64,000 bases of DNA from Nocardioides sp. (lineage in GTDB: Bacteria; Actinomycetota; Actinomycetes; Propionibacteriales; Nocardioidaceae). Both the position numbers and the translations under genes were made by a program. The stretch lies in assembly GCA_030698375.1 (NCBI GenBank), contig JAUYLL010000075.1, positions 1-64,000 on the forward strand, read 5' to 3'. The notes beneath the pieces are model-generated. The model saw only the letters and a list, made by a program, of their open reading frames with translations. It was not told the DNA's origin and ran no database searches. Below, one piece after another: positions 10,584 through 20,682 of the stretch; within the stretch, counting starts at the first letter, position 1, and every line of letters starts with the position of its first letter.

Positions 10584-11372
10584 GTGTCCGAGCCCCACGC
10601 CCTGGTCGAGCAGCGTGGTCACACGCTGATCGTGACCATGAACCGCCCCGAGTCCCGCAACGCCCTCTCCGGCGAGATGCTCGAGATCATGAGCGACGCC
10701 TGGGACCGGGTGAACTCCGACGACGACATCCGGGTGTGCGTGCTCACCGGTGCCGGCGGCTACTTCTGCGCCGGAGCCGACCTGAAGTCGATGTCGCGCA
10801 AGCCCCCGTCGGAGAGCTTCGAGTCCGGGGAGTACGACCCGTCGGTGATCAAGGGCCTGCTCAAGGGCTTCCGGCTGACGAAGCCACTCATTGCCGCCGT
10901 CGAGGGCCCGGCCATCGCCGGCGGCACCGAGATCCTGCAGGGCACCGACATCCGGGTCGCCGGGGAGTCGGCGAAGTTCGGCATCTCCGAGGCCCGCTGG
11001 AGCCTCTACCCCATGGGCGGTTCGGCCGTCCGGCTGGTGCGCCAGATCCCCTACACCGTGGCCGCCGACCTGCTGCTGACCGGGCGCCACATCCTCGCCC
11101 CGGAGGCGAAGGAGCTCGGGCTCATCGGGCACGTCGTCCCGGACGGCGACGCCCTGACCAAGGCCTTGGAGATCGCGGAGGCCATCGAGCGCAACGGTCC
11201 CCTCGCCGTGCAGGCGATCCTCAAGACCATGCGCGACTCCGAGGGCAAGCACGAGGACGACTGCTGGAAGGACGACGCCCGGGTCGGCGCCGCGGTCTTC
11301 GCCTCGAACGACGCCAAGGAGGGCCCGCGCGCCTTCATGGAGAAGCGCGCGCCGCAGTTCACCAACAGCTGA
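10584..11372 (+). CDS. echA19: Enoyl-CoA hydratase, EchA19 type
   Basis: A 262-residue crotonase that hydrates steroid enoyl-CoA in side-chain beta-oxidation. It is nearly collinear with EchA19: [39 protein letters not shown] (oxyanion loop), [47 protein letters not shown] and the C-terminal [20 protein letters not shown] start preceded by GAGGA. Transcribed divergently from fadD19, repeating the Rv3515c/Rv3516 arrangement. Confidence 0.95.
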   Translation: MSEPHALVEQRGHTLIVTMNRPESRNALSGEMLEIMSDAWDRVNSDDDIRVCVLTGAGGYFCAGADLKSMSRKPPSESFESGEYDPSVIKGLLKGFRLTKPLIAAVEGPAIAGGTEILQGTDIRVAGESAKFGISEARWSLYPMGGSAVRLVRQIPYTVAADLLLTGRHILAPEAKELGLIGHVVPDGDALTKALEIAEAIERNGPLAVQAILKTMRDSEGKHEDDCWKDDARVGAAVFASNDAKEGPRAFMEKRAPQFTNS

Positions 11373-11386
11373 GACACGGGATGGGG

Positions 11387-11417
11387 CCGGGGGAGCGTCA
11401 GTGCGGCGCTCCCCCGG
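11387..11417. terminator. Hairpin between convergent echA19 and LLM oxidoreductase
   Basis: Arms CCGGGGGAGCG and CGCTCCCCCGG form a perfect 11-bp stem with a 9-base loop. It sits between two convergent stops, 14 bases after echA19 and 6 before the stop of the opposite gene. Confidence 0.8.
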
Positions 11418-11423
11418 ACTCCC

Positions 11424-12470
11424 TCACGACAGGAGCTCGGCGACCTGGCGCACCTCGTCGGCCGAGCGGCAGCTGAGCAGCAGCGTCGTCACGCCGGTCT
11501 CCTCCCACTGCGCAACCCGCTCCCGCACCGCTCCGGCGGTCCCGATGATGTGCATGTCGTCGACCAACTCGTCGGGGATGAGCGCGGTCGCCCGGTCCTT
11601 GTCGCCACTCAGGTAGAGCTCCTGCACCTGCGCGGCGAGCTCGGCGTACCCCATGCGCTCGAAGACCTGCTTGTGGAAGTTCTGGTCCTTCGCGCCCATC
11701 CCGCCCATGTACAGCGAGACGTAGGGCTTCATCGCATCGATGACTGCCTGCTTCGCCGGGCCGTCGTCATCGGTGACCTGGAGGTGGCAGGTCGCGGCGA
11801 TCTCGAAGTCGGCGCGGGTGCGTCGGGCCCCGGGCCGGGCGAATCCCTCGTCGAGCCACGGCTGGTACATCCCTGCCGAGCTGGGTGTGTAGAAGATCGG
11901 GATCCAGCCGTCGGCGATCTCGGCGGTCTGCGCCACGTTCTTCGGACCCTCCGCGCCCAGCCAGATCGGTACGTCGGCGCGCAGGGGGTGGACGATCGGC
12001 TTCAGCGGCTTGCCGAGCCCGACCGCGCCCGGGCCGGCGTACGGCAGGGGGTGGTGGGGACCCTCGCTGGTCACCGGCGCTTCGCGGGCCAGGACCTGGC
12101 GGATGATGTCGACGACCTCGCGGGTCCGCGCCAGCGGCTTGCTGAACGGCTGGCCGTACCAGCCCTCCACGACCTGGGGCCCGGAGACGCCCATGCCGAG
12201 GACTACCCGCCCGCCGCTGAGGTGGTCGAGGGTGAGCACGTGCATCGCGATCGACGTCGGCGTCCGACCGGACATCTGCACGATGCTGGTGCCGAGCCGC
12301 ACCCGGCTGGTCTCGCGGCCCCACCAGGCCAGCGGGGTGAAGGCGTCGGACCCCCACGCCTCGGCGGTGAAGATCGCGTCGAAGCCCGCGTCCTCGGCTG
12401 CCGCGACCAACTCGTCGACGCCTCGCGGGGGCTGCGCGCCCCAGTAACCCAGCTGAAGTCCTAGTTTCAT
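11424..12470 (-). CDS. F420-dependent LLM-class oxidoreductase (Rv3520c-like)
   Basis: A 348-residue luciferase-like TIM-barrel protein beginning MKLGLQLGYWGAQ. It has the family stretches FDAIFTAEAWGSDAFTPLAWWG, LGTSIVQMSGRTPTSIAMHVLTLDHLSGGRVVLGMGVSGPQVVEGWYG and PIWLGAEGPKNVAQTAEIADGW. It matches Rv3520c of the mycobacterial cholesterol locus in length and position, next to echA19 and the ltp genes. Cofactor F420 is inferred from family; the steroid step is not known. The ATG at complement 12468-12470 is used because longer frames run into the KstR box and the opposite gene. Confidence 0.88.
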   Translation of the reverse strand: MKLGLQLGYWGAQPPRGVDELVAAAEDAGFDAIFTAEAWGSDAFTPLAWWGRETSRVRLGTSIVQMSGRTPTSIAMHVLTLDHLSGGRVVLGMGVSGPQVVEGWYGQPFSKPLARTREVVDIIRQVLAREAPVTSEGPHHPLPYAGPGAVGLGKPLKPIVHPLRADVPIWLGAEGPKNVAQTAEIADGWIPIFYTPSSAGMYQPWLDEGFARPGARRTRADFEIAATCHLQVTDDDGPAKQAVIDAMKPYVSLYMGGMGAKDQNFHKQVFERMGYAELAAQVQELYLSGDKDRATALIPDELVDDMHIIGTAGAVRERVAQWEETGVTTLLLSCRSADEVRQVAELLS

Positions 12471-12505
12471 GGACGACACCCTCGCAGACCCCTTGCCGAG
12501 ATTTC

Positions 12506-12519
12506 TAGAACATGTTTCA
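12506..12519. promoter_or_regulatory. KstR operator, perfect match
   Basis: TAGAACATGTTTCA fits TnnAACnnGTTnnA at all eight fixed positions. It is 10 bases before the DUF35 gene start and 35 from the start of the divergent LLM oxidoreductase gene. Confidence 0.9.
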
Positions 12520-12529
12520 CTTTCGAACC

Positions 12530-13495
12530 ATGTCCCGCACATTGTCAGCGCCGGTAACGGTCGCCTTCGACTACACGCGCTCCACGGGCCCCGTGCTCGG
12601 GCGCTTCTTCGGTGGTCTCCGCGACGGTCGCGTCCTCGCCGCCCGCCTCTCCGACGGCACCGTGGTGGCGCCCCCACCTGAGTTCGATCCGTCCACCCAC
12701 GAGGAGACCGCCGAGCTCGTCGAGGTCTCTACCGTCGGCACGGTCACGTCCTGGTCGTGGGTGCCCGAGCCGGTCGCCGGTCAGCCGTTCGACCGGCCCT
12801 TCGCGTTCGCCCTGGTCACGCTCGACGGTGCGACCGCCCCGATGCTGCACGCCCTCGACGTCGCCTCGCCCGACGAGGTCAGCACCGGCATGCGCGTCCG
12901 GGTCCGCTGGGCCGCCGAGCGCACCGGCCACATCACCGACATCGCGTGCTTCGAGCCCGCCGGGGACAGCGACGAGGGACCTGGCGCCTTCCCTGCTCCC
13001 GCGGGAGCCGTGGACCCCGTCACCGGCATCGTCACGCCCGTCTCGCTGGACTACACCTACGCCGCCTCGCCCGAGGAGTCGGCGTTCTACCGCGGGCTCG
13101 CGGAGGGCAGGATCCTGGGCCAGCGCTGCCCGACCTGCCACAAGGTCTACGTCCCGCCGCGCAGCGCCTGCCCCGTCGACGGCGTCGCCACCACCGATGA
13201 GGTGGAGCTCTCCTCGCGCGGCACCGTGACGACCTTCTGCATCGTGAACGTCCCGTTCCTCGGCCAGCAGATCAAGCCGCCGTACGTCTCGGCGTACGTC
13301 CTGCTCGACGGGGCCGACATCGCTCTCCTGCACCTCATCCTGGACATCCCTGCCGAGGAGGTCCGGATGGGCATGCGGGTCGAGGCGGTCTGGAAGCCCC
13401 GCGACGAGTGGGGCACCACGATCGAGAACATCAGCCATTTCCGTCCGACGGGTGAGCCCGACGCGGACTACGAGACCTACCAGCACCACCTCTGA
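12530..13495 (+). CDS. DUF35 OB-fold / zinc-ribbon protein, Rv3521-like
   Basis: A 321-residue protein with two OB-fold DUF35-type halves. The second half (from about residue 185) has a rubredoxin-like zinc ribbon, CPTCHKVYVPPRSACPVDG, then OB strands with GTVTTFCIVNVPF and RVEAVWKPRDEWG; the first half has GTVTSWSWVPEP without the Cys. DUF35 proteins partner with thiolase-like lipid-transfer aldolases, and this gene directly precedes ltp4-ltp3, as in Rv3521-Rv3523. The ATG at 12530 is chosen because an in-frame ATG at 12512 lies within the KstR box. No Shine-Dalgarno sequence is present. Confidence 0.88.
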   Translation: MSRTLSAPVTVAFDYTRSTGPVLGRFFGGLRDGRVLAARLSDGTVVAPPPEFDPSTHEETAELVEVSTVGTVTSWSWVPEPVAGQPFDRPFAFALVTLDGATAPMLHALDVASPDEVSTGMRVRVRWAAERTGHITDIACFEPAGDSDEGPGAFPAPAGAVDPVTGIVTPVSLDYTYAASPEESAFYRGLAEGRILGQRCPTCHKVYVPPRSACPVDGVATTDEVELSSRGTVTTFCIVNVPFLGQQIKPPYVSAYVLLDGADIALLHLILDIPAEEVRMGMRVEAVWKPRDEWGTTIENISHFRPTGEPDADYETYQHHL

Positions 13496-13505
13496 GGGGA
13501 TCTGA

Positions 13506-14567
13506 GTGAGAGACGTCGCCGTCGTCGGGTTCGCCCAGCGACAGATGGAGGAGTTCGACGGGTCGCCCACCTGCGTGGAGCTGCTCGTCCCACTGTTCGC
13601 CGAGTGCTACGAGCAGACCGGGTGGTCCCGCAAGGACATCGGGTTCTGGTGCTCGGGGTCCTCGGACTACCTGGCCGGACGGTCGTTCTCGTTCGTCTCG
13701 GCGGTGGACGCGATCGGCGTCATCCCGCCGGTCAACGAGTCGCACGTCGAGATGGATGCCGCCTGGGCGCTCTACGAGGCCTGGCTGAAGATCCAGACGG
13801 GCGAGGTCGACACCGCGCTGGTCTACGGGTTCGGCAAGGCCTCCGCCGGCGTCCTGCGCCGGACCCTGGCGCTGCAGCTGGACCCGTACACGGTCACTCC
13901 CCTGTGGCCCGACACCGTGTCGCTGGCGGGGCTGCAGGCCCGCACCGGGATCGACGCCGGTCTCTGGGACGAGCGCGCGATGGCCGAGGTCGCGCAGCGC
14001 TCGCTGACCGACGCCGAGAAGAACGAGTACGCCATCCGCAAGGGCGGCAGCTCGGTCGAGGAGCTCCTGGCCCGTCCGATGTACGCCGACCCGCTGCGCA
14101 AGCACGACTGCGCGCCGGTCACCGACGGCGCAGCCGCGATCGTCCTCGCTGCCGGTGACCGGGCGCGCGAGGCGGTCGACCGCCCGGCGTGGATCACCGG
14201 GTTCTCCCACTACGTCGACCCGATCAGCGTCGGCACCCGTGACCTGACCCGAGCGCCGTCGGCGCAGCGTGCCGGCGAGGCCGTGGACCTCTCGGGCGTC
14301 GAGGTCGCCGAGCTGCACGCCCCGTTCAGCCACCAGGAGCTCGTGCTGCGACGAGAGCTCGGGCTCGCTGACGACGTGCGGGTGAACCCCTCCGGAGGTG
14401 CGCTCACGGGCAACCCGATGTTCACCGGTGGGTTGATCCGACTCGGGGAGGCGGCCCGCCAGGTGTGGGACGGCAGTGCCTCCACCGTGCTCGGCCACGC
14501 CACGAGCGGGCCGGCGCTCCAGCAGAACCTCGTGTGTGTGATGGGTGCCGAAGGGCGGGACAACTGA
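13506..14567 (+). CDS. ltp4: Thiolase-like lipid-transfer protein / steroid aldolase, Ltp4 type
   Basis: A 353-residue thiolase-fold protein starting MRDVAVVGFAQRQ. The canonical nucleophilic Cys position is not occupied (SHVEMDAAWALYEAWLKI), consistent with the Ltp/SCP2-thiolase family in which Ltp proteins act as retro-aldolases with DUF35 partners. APVTDGAAAIVLA, ELHAPFSHQELVLRRELG and VNPSGGALTGNPMFTGGLIR are conserved family stretches. It starts 10 bases after the DUF35 gene and overlaps ltp3 by one base. The expected role is carbon-carbon cleavage of a branched or C24-type side chain. Confidence 0.87.
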   Translation: MRDVAVVGFAQRQMEEFDGSPTCVELLVPLFAECYEQTGWSRKDIGFWCSGSSDYLAGRSFSFVSAVDAIGVIPPVNESHVEMDAAWALYEAWLKIQTGEVDTALVYGFGKASAGVLRRTLALQLDPYTVTPLWPDTVSLAGLQARTGIDAGLWDERAMAEVAQRSLTDAEKNEYAIRKGGSSVEELLARPMYADPLRKHDCAPVTDGAAAIVLAAGDRAREAVDRPAWITGFSHYVDPISVGTRDLTRAPSAQRAGEAVDLSGVEVAELHAPFSHQELVLRRELGLADDVRVNPSGGALTGNPMFTGGLIRLGEAARQVWDGSASTVLGHATSGPALQQNLVCVMGAEGRDN

Positions 14568-15730
14568 TGGGCAAGCAGCCGGCAGCGGTCGTCGGGGTGG
14601 GCCAGACCCACCACCGGGCCAAGCGTGAGGACGTCTCCATGGCGGGTCTATGCCGCGAGGCGATGGACCGCGCTCTCGAGGACGCCGGGATGACGCTGGA
14701 CGACATCGACGCGATCGTCGTCGGGAAGGCCCCCGACCTCTTCGAGGGCGTGATGATGCCCGAGCTCTACCTCGCGGAGTCGCTCGGAGCCGCGGGCAAG
14801 CCGCTCCTGCGGGTGCACACGGCGGGCTCCGTGGGCGGGTCCACGGCGATCGTGGCCTCCTCGCTCGTGCAGTCGGGCGTGCACAAGCGCGTGCTCACCG
14901 TGGCGTTCGAGAAGCAGTCGGAGTCGAACGCGATGTGGGCCCTGTCCGTGCCGCTGCCGTTCAACATGCCGGTGCACGCCGGTGCGGGCGGCTACTTCGC
15001 GCCGCACGTGCGCTCCTACATCCGTCGCTCCGGCGCCCCCACGCACGTGGGCGCGATCGTGGCCGCGAAGGACCGTCAGAACGCGCTGCGTAATCCCTAC
15101 GCGCACCTGCGGAACCCGGACACCACCGTCGAGTCGGTTCTCGCCTCGCAGATGCTCTGGGACCCCATCCGGTACGACGAGACCTGTCCCTCCTCCGACG
15201 GCGCCTGCGCCCTCGTGATCGTCGACGAGGACACCGCAGCCGCCTCGCCCAACCCGGCGTGGATCCACGGCACCGTGATGCGCTCGGAGCCGACGACGGC
15301 TGCCGAGCGCGACCAGGTGAACCCGCAGGCCGGTCGCGAGGCCGCCGCGGCACTGTGGAAGCAGGCCGGGATCACCTCGCCGATCGATGAGATCGACGTT
15401 GCCGAGATCTACGTCCCGTTCTCCTGGTTCGAGCCGATGTGGCTGGAGAACCTCGGGTTCGCCGCCGAGGGCGAGGGGTGGAAACTCACCGAGGCCGGCG
15501 AGACCGCGATGGACGGGCGCATCCCGCTGAACTGCTCGGGCGGCGTGCTGTCGTCGAACCCGATCGGCGCGTCCGGCATGCTCCGGTTCGCCGAGGCTGC
15601 CCTGCAGGTGCGTGGTGCGGCGGGTGAGCACCAGGTCGACGGAGCCCGGCGCGCGCTGGGCCACGCGTACGGCGGTGGATCGCAGTTCTTCGCGATGTGG
15701 GTCGTCGGCGCGGACAAGCCCACCAACTGA
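14567..15730 (+). CDS. ltp3: Thiolase-like lipid-transfer protein / steroid aldolase, Ltp3 type
   Basis: A 387-residue thiolase-fold protein, second of the Ltp pair. It begins MGKQPAAVVGVGQTHH and has RVHTAGSVGGSTAIVASSLV at the position of the thiolase nucleophile loop (no CGS), DETCPSSDGACALVIVDED, DVAEIYVPFSW, and NCSGGVLSSNPIGASGMLRFAEAALQVRG with the later family Cys. The ATG overlaps the ltp4 stop (TGATG). With Ltp4 and the DUF35 protein it forms a probable side-chain aldolase complex. Confidence 0.87.
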   Translation: MGKQPAAVVGVGQTHHRAKREDVSMAGLCREAMDRALEDAGMTLDDIDAIVVGKAPDLFEGVMMPELYLAESLGAAGKPLLRVHTAGSVGGSTAIVASSLVQSGVHKRVLTVAFEKQSESNAMWALSVPLPFNMPVHAGAGGYFAPHVRSYIRRSGAPTHVGAIVAAKDRQNALRNPYAHLRNPDTTVESVLASQMLWDPIRYDETCPSSDGACALVIVDEDTAAASPNPAWIHGTVMRSEPTTAAERDQVNPQAGREAAAALWKQAGITSPIDEIDVAEIYVPFSWFEPMWLENLGFAAEGEGWKLTEAGETAMDGRIPLNCSGGVLSSNPIGASGMLRFAEAALQVRGAAGEHQVDGARRALGHAYGGGSQFFAMWVVGADKPTN

Positions 15731-15783
15731 CCGGGTCACCCGTCGCCGACGGGGCTCCCCCCACCAGCTCGTAGGCTCCCCCC

Positions 15784-16578
15784 ATGGTCGACCTGCGCAC
15801 GCCCGCCGAGATCGAGGAGATGCGCCCTGCCGGGGCGTTCGTCGCCGACGTGCTGAGGACGGTGAGCGCGGCCGCCGACGTGGGGGTCGACCTGCTCGAC
15901 CTCGACGCCCTCGCGACCGAGATGATCCGCGACCGCGGCGCGACGTCCTGCTACGTCGACTACCACCCCTCCTTCGGGGCGATGCCGTTCGGGAAGGTCA
16001 TCTGCACCTCGGTCAACGACGCGGTCCTGCATGGGCTCCCCCGCTCCTACCGTCTCGCCGACGGTGACCTGCTGAGCCTCGACTTCGCCGTCAGCGTCGA
16101 CGGCTGGGTCGCCGACGCGGCCGTCAGCCTTGTCGTCGGCACGCCGCGCGCGGAGGATCTGCGCCTGATCGAGAGCACCCGGCGCGCCCTGGAGGCCGGC
16201 ATCGCCCAGGCTCGGCCCGGCAACCGGATGGGCGATGTCTCCGCCGCGATCGGCGCAGTGGCCCGTGAAGAGGGCCTCAAGGTCAACCTGCAGTTCGGTG
16301 GCCACGGCGTGGGCCGGACCATGCACGAGGACCCGCACGTGCCCAACGACGGACGCGCCGGCAAGGGCATGCGGCTGCAGCCCGGCCTGGTCATCGCGAT
16401 CGAGCCCTGGTTCCTGCACACGACCGACGAGCTGGTCATGGACGCCGACGGGTGGACGTTGCGCAGCGCCGACGGCTCCCGGGGTGCCCACAGCGAGCAC
16501 ACCGTCGCGATCACCGAGGCCGGCCCGCTGGTGCTCACCGCCCCGGCGGGCTCTCCTGGCCCGATCGATCAGGCGTAG
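15784..16578 (+). CDS. map: Methionine aminopeptidase, type I
   Basis: Removes initiator methionine from nascent proteins. The 264 residues have the complete dinuclear metal site D100, D111, H174, E207 and E238, with H83 (LHGLP) in the substrate pocket, giving full expected activity. The ATG follows ltp3 by 53 bases with no good Shine-Dalgarno sequence. Its end overlaps the end of the convergent P450 gene by 10 bases. It is a housekeeping-type enzyme, probably a second map copy, inside a catabolic cluster. Confidence 0.93.
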   Translation: MVDLRTPAEIEEMRPAGAFVADVLRTVSAAADVGVDLLDLDALATEMIRDRGATSCYVDYHPSFGAMPFGKVICTSVNDAVLHGLPRSYRLADGDLLSLDFAVSVDGWVADAAVSLVVGTPRAEDLRLIESTRRALEAGIAQARPGNRMGDVSAAIGAVAREEGLKVNLQFGGHGVGRTMHEDPHVPNDGRAGKGMRLQPGLVIAIEPWFLHTTDELVMDADGWTLRSADGSRGAHSEHTVAITEAGPLVLTAPAGSPGPIDQA

Positions 16579-17807
16579 CGGACGTCGAGCTCCTTGATCC
16601 CGTTGATCCAGGAGTGCCGCAGCCGCTTGGGCTCCTGAAGACGGCTGATGTCCGGGGCGAGATCGGCTAGGGCGTCGAAGAGCACCCGCACCTCCTGGCG
16701 CGCGAGGTTGGCCCCGATGCAGTAGTGCGCACCGTGCCCACCGAACGCCAGGTGCGGGTTCGGGTCGCGGTTGATGTCGAAGCGGAACGGGTCCTCGAAG
16801 ACGTCCTCGTCAAAGTTCGCGCTCGCGTAGAAGAGGCCGACCCGCTGGCCCTTGCGCACGAGGGTGCCGCCGACCTCGACGTCGTTGAGCGCGGTGCGCT
16901 GGAAGACCGTCACCGGGGTGGCCCAGCGGATGACCTCGTCGACCATCGTCGCGGGACGCTCCTTCTTCCACAGCTCCCACTGGTCGGGGTGCTCGAAGAA
17001 GGCGTTCATCCCGTGGGTGATGGCGTTGCGCGTCGTCTCGTTGCCGGCGACGGTGAGGATGATGACGAAGAAGCCGAACTCGTCGTCCGTCAGCCCGCGC
17101 CCGTCCTTGTCGGCGTGCACGAGCTTCGTGACGATGTCGTCCAACGGCGTCGCCTTGCGGTCGGCCGCCATCCCCATCGCGTAGCCGAGGATCTCGGCCG
17201 ACGCCGCCTCGGGGTCTCCCCCGATGTCGGGGTCGTCGGCGGCGAGCATCTGGTTCGACCAGTCGAAGAGCTTGAAGCGGTCCTCCTGCGGCACCCCCAG
17301 CAGGTCGGCGATCGCCTGCAGCGGGAGCTCCGCGGCGACCTGCTCGACGAAGTTGCCGCTGCCCGCCTCGACCGCCGCACCGACGATCTCCCGCGAGCGG
17401 CGGACCATGATCTCCTCGAGCGCGCCGATCGCCCGCGGGGTGAAGCCGCGGGAGACGATCTGGCGCGTCGCGGTGTGCTCGGGCGGGTCCTGGTTGATGA
17501 GCATGACCCGCTGGAGCTCGACCTGCTCACGGGTCATGCCCTCGCTGAAGCGGATAATCGCGCCGTTCTCCGCGGTGGAGAAGTCCTTACTGTTCTTGGA
17601 GACCGCCGCGAGGTCGGCATGCTTGGTCACGGCCCAGTAACCCGACCCGGACTCCTCGGACATCCCGTCGTACGTCCCGGGGGCCTGCTCGATCCAGTGC
17701 ACTGGTGAGGAAGCCCGCATGGCACGGAAGTGGTCGTGCGGGATCGCCTCCCAATTGACGTCGGGATCGGTGAGGTCGAACCCGGGGGGCAGCACGTCAC
17801 TGGTCAT
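16569..17807 (-). CDS. Cytochrome P450, CYP125-like, second copy
   Basis: A 412-residue P450 very similar to the gene upstream of it. Motifs: I-helix AGNETTRNAITHG, ExxR in DEVIRWATPVTVFQR, and haem loop FGGHGAHYCIGANLAR with the axial Cys at 363. CYP125 enzymes oxidise the terminal methyl C26 of cholesterol or cholestenone. An insertion relative to its neighbour (YDGMSEESGSGYW, around residues 46-58) and divergent N-terminus indicate a different substrate preference. It lies 54 bases downstream of the first P450 in the same orientation, with GAGGA before the ATG. Confidence 0.9.
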   Translation of the reverse strand: MTSDVLPPGFDLTDPDVNWEAIPHDHFRAMRASSPVHWIEQAPGTYDGMSEESGSGYWAVTKHADLAAVSKNSKDFSTAENGAIIRFSEGMTREQVELQRVMLINQDPPEHTATRQIVSRGFTPRAIGALEEIMVRRSREIVGAAVEAGSGNFVEQVAAELPLQAIADLLGVPQEDRFKLFDWSNQMLAADDPDIGGDPEAASAEILGYAMGMAADRKATPLDDIVTKLVHADKDGRGLTDDEFGFFVIILTVAGNETTRNAITHGMNAFFEHPDQWELWKKERPATMVDEVIRWATPVTVFQRTALNDVEVGGTLVRKGQRVGLFYASANFDEDVFEDPFRFDINRDPNPHLAFGGHGAHYCIGANLARQEVRVLFDALADLAPDISRLQEPKRLRHSWINGIKELDVRYA

Positions 17808-17861
17808 CAGCGGTGTCCTCTCGTACGACGGAATGGGCGGGGGCGGGCGTGATGGATGGAC

Positions 17862-19106
17862 TCAGCGCTCGTAGCGGACCTTGAGTTCCTTGACGCCATT
17901 GATCCAGGAGCTGCGCAGCTTGCGAGGCTCCCCGAGCTGGGTGACCTTCATCCCTGCGTCGGCAATGGCATTGAACATCAGGTCCACCTCGAGCCGGGCG
18001 AGGTTGGCGCCGATGCAGTAGTGCGCGCCGTGGCCCCCGAAGGCCTGGTGCGGGTTGGGGTCGCGGGTGATGTCGAAGCGGAACGGGTCCTCGAAGACGT
18101 CCTCGTCGAAGTTCGCGCTCGCGTAGAGCAGCCCGACACGGGCACCCTTGGCGACCTGCACCCCACCGACCTCTACGTCGTTGAGCGCGGTGCGCTGGAA
18201 GACCGTCACCGGGGTGGCCCAGCGGATGATCTCGTCCGCGGTGGTCTTCGGGCGCTCCTTGCAGAAGAGCTCCCACTGGTCCGGGTTCTCCATGAACGCG
18301 TGCATGCCGTGGGTGATGGCGTTGCGCGTCGTCTCGTTGCCGGCCACGGCGAGCAGGATCATGAAGAAGCCGAACTCGTCGTCGGTGAGGCCGCGGCCGT
18401 CGACGTCAGCGGACACCAGGCGCGTGATGATGTCCTCGCGCGGCTCCTTGCGACGCTCGTCGGCCATCGCCATCGAGTAGGCCAGGATCTCCATGAAGGC
18501 GACCATCTGGTCACCCTCGACCTCGGGGTCGTCGTACGACAGCATCTGGTTGGACCACTCGAAGAGCTTGCCGCGGTCCTCCTGCGGCACGCCGAGGAGC
18601 TCGGCGATCGCCTGCAGCGGGAGCTCGGCGGCGACGTCCTCGACGAAGTTGCCCTCGCCCTTGGCGAGCGCCTCGGCGACGATGCTCTCCGCGCGGGCCT
18701 TGAGCTCGTCGTGCAGGCTGCCGATGGCGCGAGGCGTGAAGGCGCGGGAGACGATCTTGCGCAGCTTGGTGTGCTCGGGCGCGTCGTGGTTGATGAGCAG
18801 GAAGTTCGACTGCTCGACACCCTCACGGTCCATGTCCGGCGCGAACCGGATGATGACGCCGTTCTCGCGGGTGGAGAAGTCGGTGCTGTTCTTGGAGACC
18901 GCGGCGACGTCCTCGTGCTTGCTGAGCGCCCAGTAGCCCTCGTGGCCGGGGAACCCGGCCAGCGCTGCTTCGGTCTGCGTCACCCAGGACACGGGAGCCG
19001 TACGGCGCAGGCGCAGCATCTCCTCGTGGGGGACGCCTTCGCTCATCACGTCGGGGTCGGTCGGGTCGAACCCTGCTTCCAGGGTGGCTTCGGTCGTCAC
19101 GTGCAT
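17862..19106 (-). CDS. cyp125: Steroid C26 monooxygenase CYP125
   Basis: A 414-residue P450 with I-helix AGNETTRNAITHG, ExxR in DEIIRWATPVTVFQR, and haem loop FGGHGAHYCIGANLAR (axial Cys 364). Transcribed divergently from fadA5, exactly as CYP125 (Rv3545c) is in M. tuberculosis, so this is the likely orthologue; it initiates sterol side-chain degradation. The ATG at complement 19104-19106 is 11 bases from a perfect KstR box; a GAGAGG touches the ATG and is too close to act, so the message may be leaderless. Electrons probably come from the ferredoxin and reductase genes at 57-58.8 kb. Confidence 0.92.
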   Translation of the reverse strand: MHVTTEATLEAGFDPTDPDVMSEGVPHEEMLRLRRTAPVSWVTQTEAALAGFPGHEGYWALSKHEDVAAVSKNSTDFSTRENGVIIRFAPDMDREGVEQSNFLLINHDAPEHTKLRKIVSRAFTPRAIGSLHDELKARAESIVAEALAKGEGNFVEDVAAELPLQAIAELLGVPQEDRGKLFEWSNQMLSYDDPEVEGDQMVAFMEILAYSMAMADERRKEPREDIITRLVSADVDGRGLTDDEFGFFMILLAVAGNETTRNAITHGMHAFMENPDQWELFCKERPKTTADEIIRWATPVTVFQRTALNDVEVGGVQVAKGARVGLLYASANFDEDVFEDPFRFDITRDPNPHQAFGGHGAHYCIGANLARLEVDLMFNAIADAGMKVTQLGEPRKLRSSWINGVKELKVRYER

Positions 19107-19117
19107 CCTCTCGAATC

Positions 19118-19131
19118 TGTAACACGTTCTA
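19118..19131. promoter_or_regulatory. KstR operator of cyp125, perfect match
   Basis: TGTAACACGTTCTA matches all eight fixed bases of TnnAACnnGTTnnA and lies 11 bases from the cyp125 start. Confidence 0.9.
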
Positions 19132-19137
19132 CTGTGA

Positions 19138-20469
<1,332 letters not shown>

Positions 20470-20477
20470 GGGATCGG

Positions 20478-20501
20478 AAGTCACTACACGTGTAGTGACT
20501 T
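20478..20501. repeat. Perfect 24-bp palindrome, left copy
   Basis: The half-site AAGTCACTACAC is followed directly by its exact complement, with no spacer (centre 20489/20490). It begins 8 bases after the fadA5 stop. The same palindrome recurs at 21691-21716. It could act as a hairpin terminator, a regulator site or a recombination/insertion boundary. Confidence 0.9.
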
Positions 20502-20682
20502 TGGGACTTGGTACACGTTCCTAAGCGCGGAAACGCGAAGAACCTGTACGCGCATCGAGGCGCCCAGGCCTGCCCTGACCCAGGTGGCCAGTCCTCACCC
20601 ACAAGGCACGACAGCGAAGTCACATCCCCAGGCACGATTCGGCCCCGCGCCTCGGTGACAGCGCGGCGCCAGGCTGCGGCGC

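Noticed and set aside
12512-12529. Upstream ATG for the DUF35 gene
   Set aside because: It lies inside the perfect KstR box, whereas the ATG at 12530 gives a normal protein start.
20478-20501. Palindrome as another KstR or KstR2 operator
   Set aside because: Its core CACTACAC-GTGTAGTG lacks the AACnnGTT and CAAGnnCTTG arrangements, and it lies at gene ends rather than promoters.
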